Positions 44,361 to 55,440 of a stretch of 64,000 bases of DNA are shown piece by piece; the stretch's first letter is position 1, and each line of letters begins with the position of its first letter. Under the pieces are notes generated by a model. It did no database searches, was not told the DNA's origin, and saw only the letters and a list, made by a program, of their open reading frames with translations. The stretch comes from Okapia johnstoni (taxonomy: Eukaryota > Chordata > Mammalia > Artiodactyla > Giraffidae), in the NCBI GenBank assembly GCA_024291935.2, contig CM044306.1:20841001-20905000 (forward strand), given 5' to 3'. The translations under genes were made by a program, and so were the position numbers.

Positions 44361-44429
44361 CGAACCACATCCTCCCCAGACAGAGCCCCGGCACAACCTT
44401 CCTGTGTGGTTTCAGCCGCCGAGAGAGTC

Positions 44430-44439
44430 ATGGACCTGG
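44430..44439 (+). CDS. CCR7: CCR7 exon 1 coding part (start codon)
   Basis: The coding part is only ten bases: ATG GAC CTG G, giving Met-Asp-Leu and the first base of Gly4. The context GTCATGG has G at -3 and at +4, a good initiation context. The exon is followed directly by the donor GTGAGT (44440). The start fits because joining to the exon at 50309 restores MDLGKPMKN, the N-terminus typical of mammalian CCR7. This exon is far too short to be seen by ORF length and rests on splice-site logic and family knowledge. Confidence 0.9.
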
Positions 44440-46734
44440 GTGAGTGAGCCTCCCCCAAGTGAGAGAGAGAGCAGTTACCGGGGTCACTCGGACACCCAGA
44501 ATGACTTTGTGGAATGGGGGTGGAGGATGGGGTGGAAGGCATGGGGGAGCCTCCCAGAGGAACCAGGTGGCTTTGGTGGGAGTCAGTGGCTCCTCCCCGA
44601 GAGGCTCCTCCAGGCACTTCTTTCGGACCTGGGGAAGGGGGTGACCATTGTTACCAAGAGTAGTAGGTTCTGCAGAAGGTGCCAGGGCTGGGGTGGTAGA
44701 ACTCTCTGCACAGCATCTGCTCTAGCTAGCCAGGGGGTGATGGGGAAGGCTCTCGGGGGCCCTGTTTCATCTGAGAAATCTTGGAGGGTTCAGGACCCTC
44801 CATTCGCCCTCCTACTCCCACCTCTCTCCCAGGCTAAATAGGGCTAAGCTTGTCTGCTCTCTTTGGGTGATGACGAGAGGCAGATTCAAGGTGAGTGCAT
44901 TATGTAAATGACGCTATACGAACAACACGAGCTGTGCTTTTTTTTCTCTCTGCTGCACATCCCACGGGAAAGCTGTTGCCTCTTGCCAGTCAAAGGTTGA
45001 ATGGGCAACACGAAATGAGACCACGAGGGGCCTTCAGCTGGAAGAAGTCACAGCCAGGGCCTCCACCTCAGCCCCCCGTCTCACTCACTTTTTCTACTCG
45101 GGGAGATGGCTCTTCCCTTTCCATAATCCATCCTCTGATCTAAACTTGGTCTTAACCAGAGGGAGTCCAAGGGAAGCCCCAAGCAGGTTCTTGGGGGGTT
45201 CACTCAGCTCCAGACACCCCATTTACAAATCTCAGCGTAACAGTCAGACTGGGCTGAGGCTACAAAGGCCAGGTTCCTGGACGGCTTGTTCTCACCAGCA
45301 AACAAACACCACAGCAGCCTCAAAGCCACAAGGGGTTGGCTTTAAAAAGTGAAGGTTCCCTGTTCATCCTCTGCTGTCCTCACACCCCTCCCCATCACAC
45401 CACAGCCTCTTGCCTTCATGTTGGCTTTTCCCGCCCACTCAGAACCCAGGGTCGACTCAGCAAACAGCTGTCAAAGGGCTAAAGTGGCTGTTGCACCCAC
45501 CGACCCAGAACTCCTGGAAGGCAGGCTTTGATTCTTGCCCCTCTGATTCCCAGGGGCTTTGGGGGTGTGAGCAGAGAAAGATTTGTGGAATGAATGAATG
45601 GCATCAAGAACTCTGATTTTAGTTTTTAAAAATTTCTTCCAACTTCCCCTCCCCCCAGCAGCCTGCCCACTAATCCCACTTCCCAGACATCCACCCCCAC
45701 TAACCATGGTGCCAGAATGCAGACATCGTCCCCTGGAGACCCTGATCCTGCTCCTCTGTTTGATCTCTGTGAAAGAAACCAGCAGGTCCCCGTGGTACAC
45801 TGGTAAAGGCTAGAGAACTGGCTCCCTGATACGTAGTGCTTGCCAGTTTCCACAGAGTAAATTCTCCCATCGTAGCGGATTGCAAGCTGTCAGCCGAGAG
45901 AGATGCACACCACTGACTCAACGAGCCCGTGAGAGCAGCCACAGCACAGCACGGAGGGTCTTCCTCCCAAGGACTAGGTTTGGGGTGCTAGACTCACAGA
46001 CATTAATGGGGGAGGGAGGTCCCTTTAACGCAGGACATGTCTCCAGGATAAAAGGATGTTCTTACTGCTTCACTCAATTCGAGAGAGCCCCAACGGCTGA
46101 CTGAGCCCCAAATACTGGTAGGACGGGACATCACTGAGACATTTTACTCAGATCAGGCCCCAGGACTCAGGGCCGTTTGTAGGACGGATGAGCCACAAAC
46201 GATCTGTTTCTTTCTCTTTGTCAGCCTGTCAGGGCGCCTGAGGTGGGTGAGGGGTAGAGTTTCTGTTACACAAAATGAGAAATGCCAGAACCAGGGCTGA
46301 GCTGGCCCTTTTCACATTTTGAATGGGCAGCCCTGAGGTGCCTTTCCAGTCCATCTTCAAGAAATGGGGTCTAAGGCTTCAGTTAGAATTTTCCAAAGCA
46401 GGGAAGAAAAAAATCAGCCATGAGATACTCATTTCCCACAGCTCAGCCAGAGATAGTGGCAGAGGGATACGTTGAAGGAATTCAGGGCCAATCCCTCCTG
46501 GCCTTTGGGGAGCTTGACTGGGAAAGAGGGGAACCCTGCAGCCTGGGGAGCTGTTGGAAAATCTCTCCTCTTTGCTTGGTACTTTCAGTCAACTGCTATT
46601 GATGGAAGAATTCAGGCAAGACCAGTCTGGTGGGGGGAGAGACACATGTGTCAACGAGCCATTGCAAGAGGGGGAGAGAGAGTGCTGATGGGGTAAAAGC
46701 AGGGCAATTGTGAAACCTAAAGAAACGAACAGTG

Positions 46735-47235
46735 ACTATGAGTCAGGGAAGCATTTAAGCTGGGTTTTGAAGGATGTGTAGGAGTTCTCAAAGCAAACAA
46801 GGAGAAGCAAGGGGCTAGGAGGTAGCAAGACTAGTGATCTCAATGGCTCAATTGTCAATAATGTAACTGAGGGAATGGGCATAAGATATAGTAAGTGGAG
46901 GAGAGTGGAGTGAAGAGGTTAGCCCTACCTAAAGGCATCCAAATCCAATTTTTTTAAAACTCCATGTAACAAAGCAGAATATCCTGTGGACTCAGCCTGC
47001 AGACTCCCAGCTTGTTAGCTCTAATAAAAGCTAATAGAGACAAGAAAGAAGCAAGTTGAGGAGGGTGTATAGAACCTGGCTGTACTGAGAAGGAAGGGAA
47101 GTAGGAGGGACAGGCAGGGTCAAACTTTAAGATTCTGTGTGGCATTGCTGAAAATGTTTGGGCTTTTTTACTGAAAGCAATGAGAAGCCAGTGAAGACTT
47201 TTCTGTTTCAGTTAGGTGAGTTAAATATTGTGATC
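46735..47235 (+). repeat. Ancient LINE relic (L2-like) in CCR7 intron 1
   Basis: AGCTGGGTTTTGAAGGATGT, GATTCTGTGTGGCATTGCTG and CAATGAGAAGCCAGTGAAGA resemble the same old LINE body as at 34975. Diverged. Confidence 0.4.
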
Positions 47236-47454
47236 TGTGTTTCAGGGGAGCTCTGTGGTGGCAAAGCCTTATGTCAGGGTAGAAGTGGGGCCAGCTCTGG
47301 GATGTTACAGGGATAGAGGTGACAGAATGAGTGACCAATAGATGGAGGAGAGTGTGGATTCCCTTGATGCTCTACAGAGGCCCCAGTACACAGCAGACTC
47401 AACAGAAATGAAGTAGCAGGAGTTCCATTCAAAAATCTCAGACCCATCTCTTTG

Positions 47455-47705
47455 CACCTGTGTGACCCAGGCAAGTGGATTAACCTCTCTGAGCCTCTAT
47501 TTTCTGAAATATAAAATGAGACTCACAAGGGGTAACTCACAAGGATATTAGGAGGGAAAAGAACATTAAGTCTGAGAAGCAGCACAGAAGAGGAATTGGG
47601 AGTGTGGTTTCTGAAATTTAATGGATTCAAAGCCCAGCTACATTACCAGCTGGCTGTGTGACTTTGGGAAAGTTACTAATCTCTAGTTTCTCTCACTGGG
47701 AGCTA
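47455..47705 (+). repeat. Two MIR relics in CCR7 intron 1
   Basis: First: GATTAACCTCTCTGAGCCTC and GAAATATAAAATGAGACTCA (47455-47560). Second: AATGGATTCAAAGCCCAGCT, GGCTGTGTGACTTTGGGAAA and TCTAGTTTCTCTCACTGGG (47585-47700). Confidence 0.55.
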
Positions 47706-49501
47706 AGGTTGGACTTCTAGGGAATTTCCTTTTCGTTGTGATCATTACTAGAAACTCAGGAACTCAGAAAATACCCAATGTATCACTCAACCACTCCTCA
47801 GCCCCTGAGATTCCCAACTTCTCTGGCCCCACCCTGGTGGCTGCCCAAAGCCAGTTGCTTTATGACTTTGTAACAGACAAAAACCATTTGAGTCAAGGCC
47901 ATTGACCAGGCCCCCTCTGCTTCACACCAGAGTTTCCCCCAAGTTCCCGTTTGGTCACCTTTCTTGAAAAACAACCTATGCTGGTCCTAGAAGATCCCTG
48001 CTCAACGACCATCTCCAACACACCTGGAAGGAGACCTCACCTATACACATCCTCCAGCCCCCCTCCTGACCCCTCCCCCAGCCAGTGGCAAAAGGACTGA
48101 GACAGGGCCCAGGCAAGGAGGTTGATGGAGTGAAATAGAAACATAACTCTTGCTCCTCGTGTTTCACCCGTTGTGACATCCAAACCTTGAGGTTTCTCAG
48201 TTCTCACTGACAGTCAGAGCAGGCTTTCTCTAGAGTAACCGAAAGACTGGTACGTGTTTAAAGAAACCTCGAGCACTTCACATCAAGATGAGTCACCGGA
48301 GGCCAGGCAGCTCGTTGGACCGCAAAGAGAGTGTGCTTAAGGGTAAAGATGTGGACTCGAGCTCAGGGGCTCTCGAGATAATTCAGCAAGGAAGTGGGCT
48401 GAGAGAGGGGAGCCGTGATGTTGCACAAAAATCCATTCCCACCCAGGACTGCAAATACTCAGGGGCAAGCTGGGGATGACAGCTCCTGTCCCCAGAAATA
48501 GAAGATGAAGCTAGGAAGGAAGGTCCAAGCAGACAGTGGAAGGGTGGACAACCACGCTGAGCATCAGGCTGTCATCCTTAGAACTGGTAGAGAGGTCCTA
48601 AGGATTTAGCAGGAGGGCACAGTGGGGGTTGGCATCAGAGCTATGATTGAGGAAGATGTGCCTAGCAGTAATGTGCAGTATAACGGGAGAAATGTCTGTT
48701 TATTTATGTGGCTCCATGCCCTTCCTCCTCCCTCCAAGACACCCCAACCCCAGAATTCCCGTCTTAGGCAAACTCCTTGGATAATGGCAACTTGGATGTC
48801 ATGTCATGAAATTTCCAGCAGGTGGTGCTGTGGCCAAGCACACGGACTCTCTGGCCCTGTGCTGCTGCATCTGGGGAAGCAGGATTCCTTGCTTGTTTGA
48901 GGGGAGCCCTGAGCCTCCAGAAGGTGCTAGAAGCAGAGTCCCAAGCATTGGTCTATTGACCCTCCTAAGACTAGAGGTGCGATGGGTCGGCAAGTCCTGC
49001 CTTGTATTCATTCCTGGCATCACAGTTACTGTCTCCCATGGGCTGGTCCAATTATAGGAAGGGGTTTTACAGAGATGAAGAGGGCACAGCTCTCAGACTT
49101 TAAGTGAAATAAGACTTCTGTATAAATCACCCTGTCGACTTGCCTGGTCTCCCCTGCTTGACCCCCTGGAAGAAATAAATTCCAAGTCCAGCTCTCAACT
49201 CAGCCACCAAGAAGGACTGAGCCACCAGGGTTCACATCAAACCTTGTGAGAACCGGGGCTCTCAACCTGCCGTTCAGAACTAAGGAGGGCCTCCTGGCTT
49301 TCAGAAAGTACCCAGGCTGTGACTCACTCTTTCCCACCATTTTTCTCTTTCACTTGCCTCCCAAGGCCCTAGATTAGAAGCAAGTTAAAGAAAAGAAAAC
49401 ATATCCACACAAGTCAAGTGACCTTGGGGAATGGCCTCACTCCTATCACACAGCCACACGGCAAGGTCCCTACAGGGCAGCTTGGGAGAAGGGCAAACAA
49501 G

Positions 49502-49532
49502 TCATTCATTCATTCATTCATTCATTCATTCA
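49502..49532. repeat. (ATTC)n microsatellite
   Basis: About seven and a half uninterrupted TCAT/ATTC units in CCR7 intron 1, followed by CAGCAGCACACAG. Confidence 0.95.
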
Positions 49533-50308
49533 GCAGCACACAGTCTCTGGGCACCTCCTCATTTATGGGCCTGAACTGGGTAAAAGGGACAATGTCGCTG
49601 GCCCAAAGCCAGGCTGGGGGCATGGGCCTGGTGAACCACCAATGAGTGCTGAATGGATGACAGCCGGGTGAGGACTGTTTGGGGGAGCCTCATGGGTCCC
49701 AGAAGAACTTTCCTATTTGCCATTGAGAGGCAGTAAGGAACACTCCTTCATGCAGCCCTGTGAAACCAGTCTACTTCCTCAGCCAGCCTCCATCAGGAAA
49801 CAGTCTGGGCTTCATAGGTGGCTGCCCACCCACTGGGTGCAGGAAAAATGCTCCCCACTGGCTCCTGGCACCAGAGCAGGGCAGGACACACACACACCTC
49901 CTCCACCACCTTACGGTCTTTCTTCCTGCGTAGCATGGAATAGGAGGGGGTCAGACGCAGGAGTCAAGGTCAGCTGAAGCTCAGCCTTGAGGGGTAATCT
50001 GGGCCAGGGTGGACTTTCCAATTCCAGAAGAGACCCTGAAGAGCCAAGAGGGGGGAGCACCTGCCCTGCATTCTGATCCCCCTCCTTTCCAGGACCCCTT
50101 CTGGAGCTGAGGAGGAAGAAGAGGTGAGGGCAGTGAGATTGGGCAGCTGGCCGGGTGCTCCAAGGCACAATCTGGTTCTCATGTTCTCAAACGCAGTGTC
50201 CAGAGCTTGTGATGAAATTTCCCCACGTTCTCCCTGGCTCTGTGGGGTTTTTTCATAACAAAGAGCCAGCCCTGATGAGCAATAACTTTCTCACCTTGTC
50301 TCCTTCAG

Positions 50309-50358
50309 GGAAGCCAATGAAGAACGTGTTGGTGGTGGCCCTCCTTGTCATTTTCCAG
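50309..50358 (+). CDS. CCR7: CCR7 exon 2 (signal peptide)
   Basis: A 50-base coding exon between the acceptor CTCCTTCAG (ending 50308) and the donor GTGAGGTG (50359). It completes Gly4 and encodes KPMKNVLVVALLVIFQ (residues 5-20), a basic stretch followed by the hydrophobic core of a cleavable signal peptide. Cleavage probably falls near residue 24, within the VCLC region encoded by exon 3. It joins in frame to both neighbours (phase 1 before, phase 0 after). Without this exon the mature receptor would lack its secretion signal. Confidence 0.93.
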
Positions 50359-50916
50359 GTGAGGTGTCCTGCCTGCCAAGGAAAGCTCCATTCCCTCTCC
50401 CAAATGCCCCTCAGCAAGCCTAGCCTTCTCAAACCCAGGCCCTGGGGTTCTGGTGGAGTCACTGGGCATTTACTGGAAAGAAATAGACCCAAGCACAAAT
50501 TTGGTCTTCTTTAAGCTGATGGCCATGCTCTCCATCTGCTGAGTGACCCTAGAAAGCCACAGGTGTTCTCTGAATTTCTTCACTCCATTTCAATCAAAAT
50601 TTTTGGGAGAGCAGGTTACCCTGCCTTCCCCACTTCACTTCCAATATCCCCACCCAGGAGACAGAAAAGTAGACTCCTGAGTTCTTGGGGAGAGTTCTTT
50701 GCTTTGCAAAAAAGTAAAGGCTGTGAGGTTACTGGGTCTGGAACATATGCGCCCACACCCACGAGGGTAAATCTTCATAGGTGAGATGAGAAAAGAACCT
50801 TCAGGCAGCTTACTATCCTATCGCCCCAAAGATGTCTTCCTCCCAAGACCTCCAGCTAAATGCTCCGTTCGAAGCCCCAGTTCCCTTTTCTGAAATAGAC
50901 TCATCTGAGCCTCACT

Positions 50917-50941
50917 GGGGGGAGGGGAGGGGAGGATGGGG
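50917..50941 (+). other. G-quadruplex-type motif in CCR7 intron 2
   Basis: G6-A-G4-A-G4-AGGAT-G4: four runs of at least four G with loops of 1, 1 and 5 bases on the coding strand. A further GGGAGGGAGGG follows at about 50949-50959. Confidence 0.85.
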
Positions 50942-52536
50942 ACCTTGGAGGGAGGGAGGGTGAATGGAACCCATCCTTCAGGGGGCCCAGAACTCCGGAG
51001 GAGCAAAGGCCACCAGCTTACAGGTCTCAGCTTCTCAATCCCAGATGTGGAGACAGAAAATCCACGCCCACCAAGTGCCAGAGTTAGAAAACCACTCTTC
51101 CCGCGACTTTGCTGGGGTAGGGGAGCTCTCTTGGAGCTGGAGGAGGCGGCTGAGGCTGGAGCTGGAGAGGCAGTGCTTCAGAATTTGGCTCCTCCCCAGG
51201 TCTAGAGACCAGAGAGGCAGTTTTCCAGGAGGTCTGGCCAGAGGCAGGCCCCAAGCTGGGCACTGTTCCCAAAGCCCCATCCCAGAGGCCTCCTGGAGCT
51301 TGAGTTGTAGCCTACAGCCTGGCCCCCTTCCCCATCAGCACTCCCTCCCCATCGTCTCCCCTCTTCCCAGGACTCCAGAGGGCTGGAGTGCTAACAGTGG
51401 AGGCTGGAAGGTTGGGGAGGGGATGAGGGACAGCTGGACTCATCCTCCTCTTTACCTGGAGAGATGGGGGTGGCTCAGATGGGGCAGGATGTGGTGGGGC
51501 TGTGGGCTGCAGAGACATCAAACCTGGTGGCCCCTGGTGGCCCCTGGTGAGGGGTGGGGGAGGTACGAAGAAGAGAAAGAGGAGGCAGAAAGGGGCAGTG
51601 GGAAGCACACGCCATAGAGGCTGAGTGTATTACCCGCCGAAGCCCAGAACCCCCTTACGTCCAGATGTAAGGCCTCGGGTGTTACCCCGGGCAGCCAAGG
51701 ACAGCCAGCCTCTCGCAGGCCTCCCGGGCTGCAATCGCACCCAGAAAAGAAAAAAGAATTGCCACTGACATCTCTTCTCAAGATAGCAACGCCCCAAAAA
51801 AGACTCCAGGATAGGATTTGGCCCTCACCCTGTCCCCACACAGAACAGTGATGAATCCAGGATTTGGAAGTGAGAAAGAGACAGGATACAGGCAAATGAG
51901 GAGACTGAGTTCCCGTTCTGGCTGAGTAACCTTGAACCAGTCACATTGTTTCTCCAAGAGCCTCCTTTCATCACCTCTACAGCCCCTCCAGTTCCCCAAT
52001 TGTGTAAATCCATCACACAGGGCTGCCCAGGGCCCCATTCCCAGAGGACAGACCAGGAGCTTGCTGAGGCAGTTTCCAGCCCAGCTCCCCACCCAGCACA
52101 GCTCAGCCACCCCATGTGTATCCTTCATTGATCAAATCACAGCTGTCTGCCTGAACCTTCACCCTGCCCTGCAAATAGGCTAAAAAAAAAAAAGCCCTGA
52201 ACATGTGAGCCCTACTAATTGGAATTTGCCAGAAGAGACAGTGAGGAAGAGAGAGAGGAGTAAGGTGTGGCGAGAAGGTGGGAAGATGGAGGGAAGGTGG
52301 AGACATGGCTACGCTTCCTTCCTGGGCCCAAGAGGACTCACAGCTGAGGCTGTGGCCTTGATATCCCCTTGGGCCCGCATCACCTGAGCTCCTGCTGCCT
52401 GCCGGTCTCTGTACCTGGGGCCGCAGGGATCCATAAGCCTTCCAGTCACCCACCGCCCATGATCACAGCATCTTGCCCCAACCCAGGGCTTTGTGGTGTC
52501 TTAACAGAGTTTTCCCTTTCTCTCTTCTCACTCCAC

Positions 52537-52735
52537 TTCCCTGGTGGCTCAGGGGTAAAGAATCCACTTACAATGCTGGAGACACAGATTCGATCCCTGA
52601 GTTAGGAAGATCCCTTGGAGAAGGAAATGGCAATCTACTCCAGTATTCTTGCCTGGGAAATCCCATGGACAAAGGAGCCTGGTGGGCAACAGTCCATGGG
52701 GTCGCAAAGAGCTGGACCCAGCTTAGCGACTATGA
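52537..52735 (+). repeat. Bov-tA SINE in CCR7 intron 2
   Basis: CTTCCCTGGTGGCTCAGGGG head, TTCGATCCCTGAGTTAGGAA, Bov-A unit, and end GCTTAGCGACTATGACCACC. It lies about 700 bp before exon 3, in the sense orientation. Confidence 0.92.
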
Positions 52736-52961
52736 CCACCACCACCTTCTCACTCTGGGCCCTCCTCAACTTTAGCCCAAGTGGATCTTCCCTCAAAAGA
52801 TGGGGTATTTTTGTAGGCCCCCTCCCTTGGAAAGTTCTTTCTACCAGATTCCAAAGGAGGCTCAAAAAGAAAGACCATACCATCCCATTCTCCTGGAGTT
52901 TCCAGCAGGCAAAATCAAAGCTCCATGAAGACAAAAGGATGCCAGAATATGAGTTAGGAAC

Positions 52962-53060
52962 CTCACGACAACCATGTGAAGGAGATAGTATTCATCCCCA
53001 TTTCACAGATGAGAAAACTGAGGCTTGGAGAGATGAAGTATATTTAACCAGCCCAAGGCT
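52962..53060 (-). repeat. MIR relic
   Basis: CCCCATTTCACAGATGAGAA and AACTGAGGCTTGGAGAGATG: the reverse complement of the MIR core. Confidence 0.6.
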
Positions 53061-53139
53061 CTTTTGACCCCAAGCCTAGACCATTTCCAGTCTGCCATTA
53101 ACACCTGTAAGATCAAGTCTCTCAGAAGACTTGCTACTT

Positions 53140-53375
53140 ACTAGAAATGCAGAATCCAAGGCTTCACCCCATCCTACTACATCATATGAACAAAATCCCC
53201 AAGTTAACATGTTAACATTTGAGAAGCCACCAATTTCAAACTGAAGAATCACCTAGAAAGTTTAGACAAACAGATTCCTGGGCCCCAGCTCCTGACATTT
53301 GGGTTCACTGGGTCTCAGATGGGGTCTGAGAATTTGCAGATGATGCTGATCACAGTTTGAAACCTCTGCTCCAGA
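53140..53375 (+). repeat. MER5-type hAT relics
   Basis: AGAAATGCAGAATCCAAGGC (first partial copy), then TCAAACTGAAGAATCACCTA, CAGATTCCTGGGCCCCAGCT, GTCTGAGAATTTGCAGATGA and TGCTGATCACAGTTTGAAAC, which follow MER5A. Confidence 0.6.
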
Positions 53376-53438
53376 CAGTCCCAGGGCAGTGAGATTTCGA
53401 CCCACTCAGCTAAGCTGGAGCATGTTCCCTCCCCACAG

Positions 53439-54518
53439 GTGTGCCTCTGCCAAGATGAGGTCACGGACGATTACATCGGAGACAACACCACGGTGGACTA
53501 CACGCTGTACGAGTCCGTGTGCTTCAAGAAGGACGTGCGGAACTTTAAAGCCTGGTTCCTCCCGATCATGTACTCCATCATTTGCTTCGTGGGCCTGCTG
53601 GGCAACGGGCTGGTCATGCTGACCTACATCTATTTCAAGAGGCTCAAGACCATGACCGACACCTACCTGCTCAACCTGGCCCTGGCAGACATTCTCTTCC
53701 TTCTGACCCTCCCCTTCTGGGCATACAGCGCAGCCAAGTCCTGGGTCTTTGGGGTCCACGTTTGCAAGCTCATCTTTGGCATCTACAAGATAAGCTTCTT
53801 CAGTGGCATGCTCCTGCTACTATGCATCAGCATTGACCGCTACGTCGCCATCGTCCAGGCCGTCTCAGCCCACCGCCACCGTGCCCGTGTCCTTCTCATC
53901 AGCAAGCTCTCCTGCCTGGGGATCTGGATGCTGGCCATGGTGCTCTCCACCCCAGAGCTGCTGTACAGCGGGATCCAAAAGAGCAGCAGCGAGCAGGCGC
54001 TGCGGTGCTCCCTCGTCACTGAGCACGTGGAGGCCTTGATCACCATCCAGGTGGCCCAGATGGTGGTAGGCTTCCTGATCCCCCTGGTGGCCATGAGCTT
54101 CTGCTACCTCGTCATCATCCGCACCCTGCTCCAGGCACGCAACTTCGAGCGCAACAAGGCCATCAAGGTGATCATCGCCGTGGTCGTGGTCTTCGTAGCC
54201 TTCCAGCTGCCCTACAACGGGGTGGTCCTGGCCCAGACGGTGGCCAACTTCAACATCACCAGCGGCACCAGCTGTGAGCTCAGCAAGCAACTCAACATCG
54301 CCTACGATGTCACCTACAGTCTGGCCTGCGTCCGCTGCTGCGTCAACCCTTTCTTGTATGCCTTCATTGGCGTGAAGTTCCGCAGCGACCTCTTCAAGCT
54401 CTTCAAGGACCTGGGCTGCCTCAGCCAGGAGCAGCTCCGGCAGTGGTCTTCCTGCCGGCACACCCGACGGTCCTCCATGAGTGTGGAGGCTGAGACCACC
54501 ACCACCTTCTCCCCTTAG
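53439..54518 (+). CDS. CCR7: CCR7 exon 3: C-C chemokine receptor 7, residues 21-379
   Basis: Encodes nearly all of CCR7, the class A G-protein-coupled receptor for CCL19 and CCL21 that guides T cells, B cells and mature dendritic cells into lymph nodes through Gi signalling at the plasma membrane. Numbering includes the 20 residues from exons 1-2. The extracellular N-terminus is acidic with possible sulfotyrosines (Y32, Y41) and an N-glycosylation site N36-T-T. Seven hydrophobic helices span about 60-345. Visible are GNGLV in TM1, LALAD in TM2, the DRY motif at 153-155, an FQLPY block in TM6 and NPFLY at 323-327 in TM7. Cys pairs C129-C210 and C48-C299 fit the chemokine-receptor disulfides. 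N292-I-T is a second glycosylation site. The tail ends in a Ser/Thr cluster (TTTTFSP), the usual arrestin/GRK target. Length 379 against 378 in human, with an extra residue next to C299. The frame is open and intact. Confidence 0.98.
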   Translation: MCLCQDEVTDDYIGDNTTVDYTLYESVCFKKDVRNFKAWFLPIMYSIICFVGLLGNGLVMLTYIYFKRLKTMTDTYLLNLALADILFLLTLPFWAYSAAKSWVFGVHVCKLIFGIYKISFFSGMLLLLCISIDRYVAIVQAVSAHRHRARVLLISKLSCLGIWMLAMVLSTPELLYSGIQKSSSEQALRCSLVTEHVEALITIQVAQMVVGFLIPLVAMSFCYLVIIRTLLQARNFERNKAIKVIIAVVVVFVAFQLPYNGVVLAQTVANFNITSGTSCELSKQLNIAYDVTYSLACVRCCVNPFLYAFIGVKFRSDLFKLFKDLGCLSQEQLRQWSSCRHTRRSSMSVEAETTTTFSP

Positions 54519-55440
54519 GGACTAGAGGGACCTCTCCCAGGGCCCCTTAGATCGGGGACACGGGGCAGAAGATCCAACAGCTGCTGAGGGAAAGGCCGGT
54601 CTGGCCATTAAGGTTATCTCGTGTTGCAAACCTGAGCCGCAGAAGACAGAAGAACGCCAACCCTCGTTAGCTACCTCAACCAAGGTTGCAAAGATACGTG
54701 GTTGATAAGCCACCCCAGATCCTGCAACACTCCAAAACCAAGACCATTATCCTCTAAACCCCAAACCAGAGGTGAAAGTCAAGAAACAGCTCACTCCTCG
54801 CAGAGCGAAGGGGAGTGGGTGTTGGTGAGATCTAGGTGGTGGAAAGGGCCCGGCGAGCATTCCAGATCAATGTTCTTCTCAAAAGAAGTCCTCCCCAAGA
54901 TTCAAGGCAACGTGTTCCAGAAAGCCAGGCTTTGTCCCCAAGACCAGAGACCATGGAGAGACTTCTCGCCTGAGCAGGGGAACAGGGATGCCAGTGGGTC
55001 AAACTAACTCTCTGAATCCCTGCCTCCATCACTCTTTTTCCCCTGCCATCCGAGCCAGCAAGAATCGGCAGCCTCCACGCCTCCTAAAAGCATGCTGACC
55101 CCTCGCCCGCCACCTCTCCTCAGGCTCTCCACGCTGAAGGGGTGTGGTGCTTCCCACAGGCCAGGCTCCGCCAAAGCCATGTTCCCAGCCAGGATTCTGG
55201 GGCAGAGATGAAGTATGGCCGGCTCATCTCAGGTCTCAGCTCAGCTCCGAAGGGAGGAGTAGGCAAGGAGAAATGTTAGGGGCCAGGGGTGGGTGACAGT
55301 GCTGCCTGCCGCCAGCCAATGAGCTGCTGCTTTGTTCTTTGCCACGGGAACAAAACATCTCTCATCCTGTTCTGCTTTCAGTTCATTAAGAGAGCACATT
55401 TTACTCATACACAAATAAAAGTTTTCCCTGGAGGAAACAA
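54519..55440 (+). other. CCR7: CCR7 3' untranslated region
   Basis: About 0.9 kb of moderately GC-rich sequence without recognised repeats, from the TAG at 54516-54518 to just after the poly(A) signal. Short frames here are not supported as genes. Confidence 0.75.
55414..55419 (+). terminator. CCR7: poly(A) signal of CCR7
   Basis: AATAAA followed by GTTTTCCCTGG and, further on, a T-rich stretch. Cleavage is expected near 55435-55440. Confidence 0.75.

Larger units (their letters stand above)
44440..50308 (+). other. CCR7: CCR7 intron 1 (5.9 kb)
   Basis: It starts GTGAGTGAGC and ends CACCTTGTCTCCTTCAG. It is notably free of ruminant SINEs. It contains an L2-like relic (about 46735-47235, AGCTGGGTTTTGAAGGATGT and GAGAAGCCAGTGAAGACTTT), MIR relics (about 47455-47560 and 47585-47700) and an (ATTC)n tract (49502-49532). 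Open frames in it, including overlapping ones near 45.6 and 49.9 kb, have no domain character. Long repeat-poor stretches may contain lymphoid enhancers. Confidence 0.8.
50359..53438 (+). other. CCR7: CCR7 intron 2 (3.1 kb)
   Basis: Starts GTGAGGTGTC and ends TGTTCCCTCCCCACAG. It is GC-rich around 50.9-51.7 kb, which creates long chance frames on both strands, including one of 217 codons. It contains a G-quadruplex-type block (50917-50941), a Bov-tA SINE (52537-52735), and MIR and MER5 relics near its 3' end. Confidence 0.85.
44380..55440 (+). other. CCR7: CCR7 transcription unit (3 exons)
   Basis: Inferred primary transcript: exon 1 about 44380-44439, intron 1 44440-50308 (GT...AG), exon 2 50309-50358, intron 2 50359-53438 (GT...AG), and exon 3 53439 to about 55440. 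Coding lengths 10 + 50 + 1080 bases join in frame (intron phases 1 and 0) to give 379 codons and a stop. The three-exon layout and the split signal peptide are as known for mammalian CCR7. The 5' and 3' ends are inferred from the TATA-like box and the poly(A) signal. Confidence 0.85.

Noticed and set aside
50964..51617. 217-codon open frame on the + strand
   Set aside because: It lies wholly within CCR7 intron 2 in GC-rich DNA, with overlapping long frames on the other strand. Trp/Gly/Arg-rich translation without any domain; no splice or start context.
53865..54461. 198-codon open frame antisense to CCR7
   Set aside because: It is the mirror of a GC-rich coding exon. Third-base composition of CCR7 explains the lack of stops.
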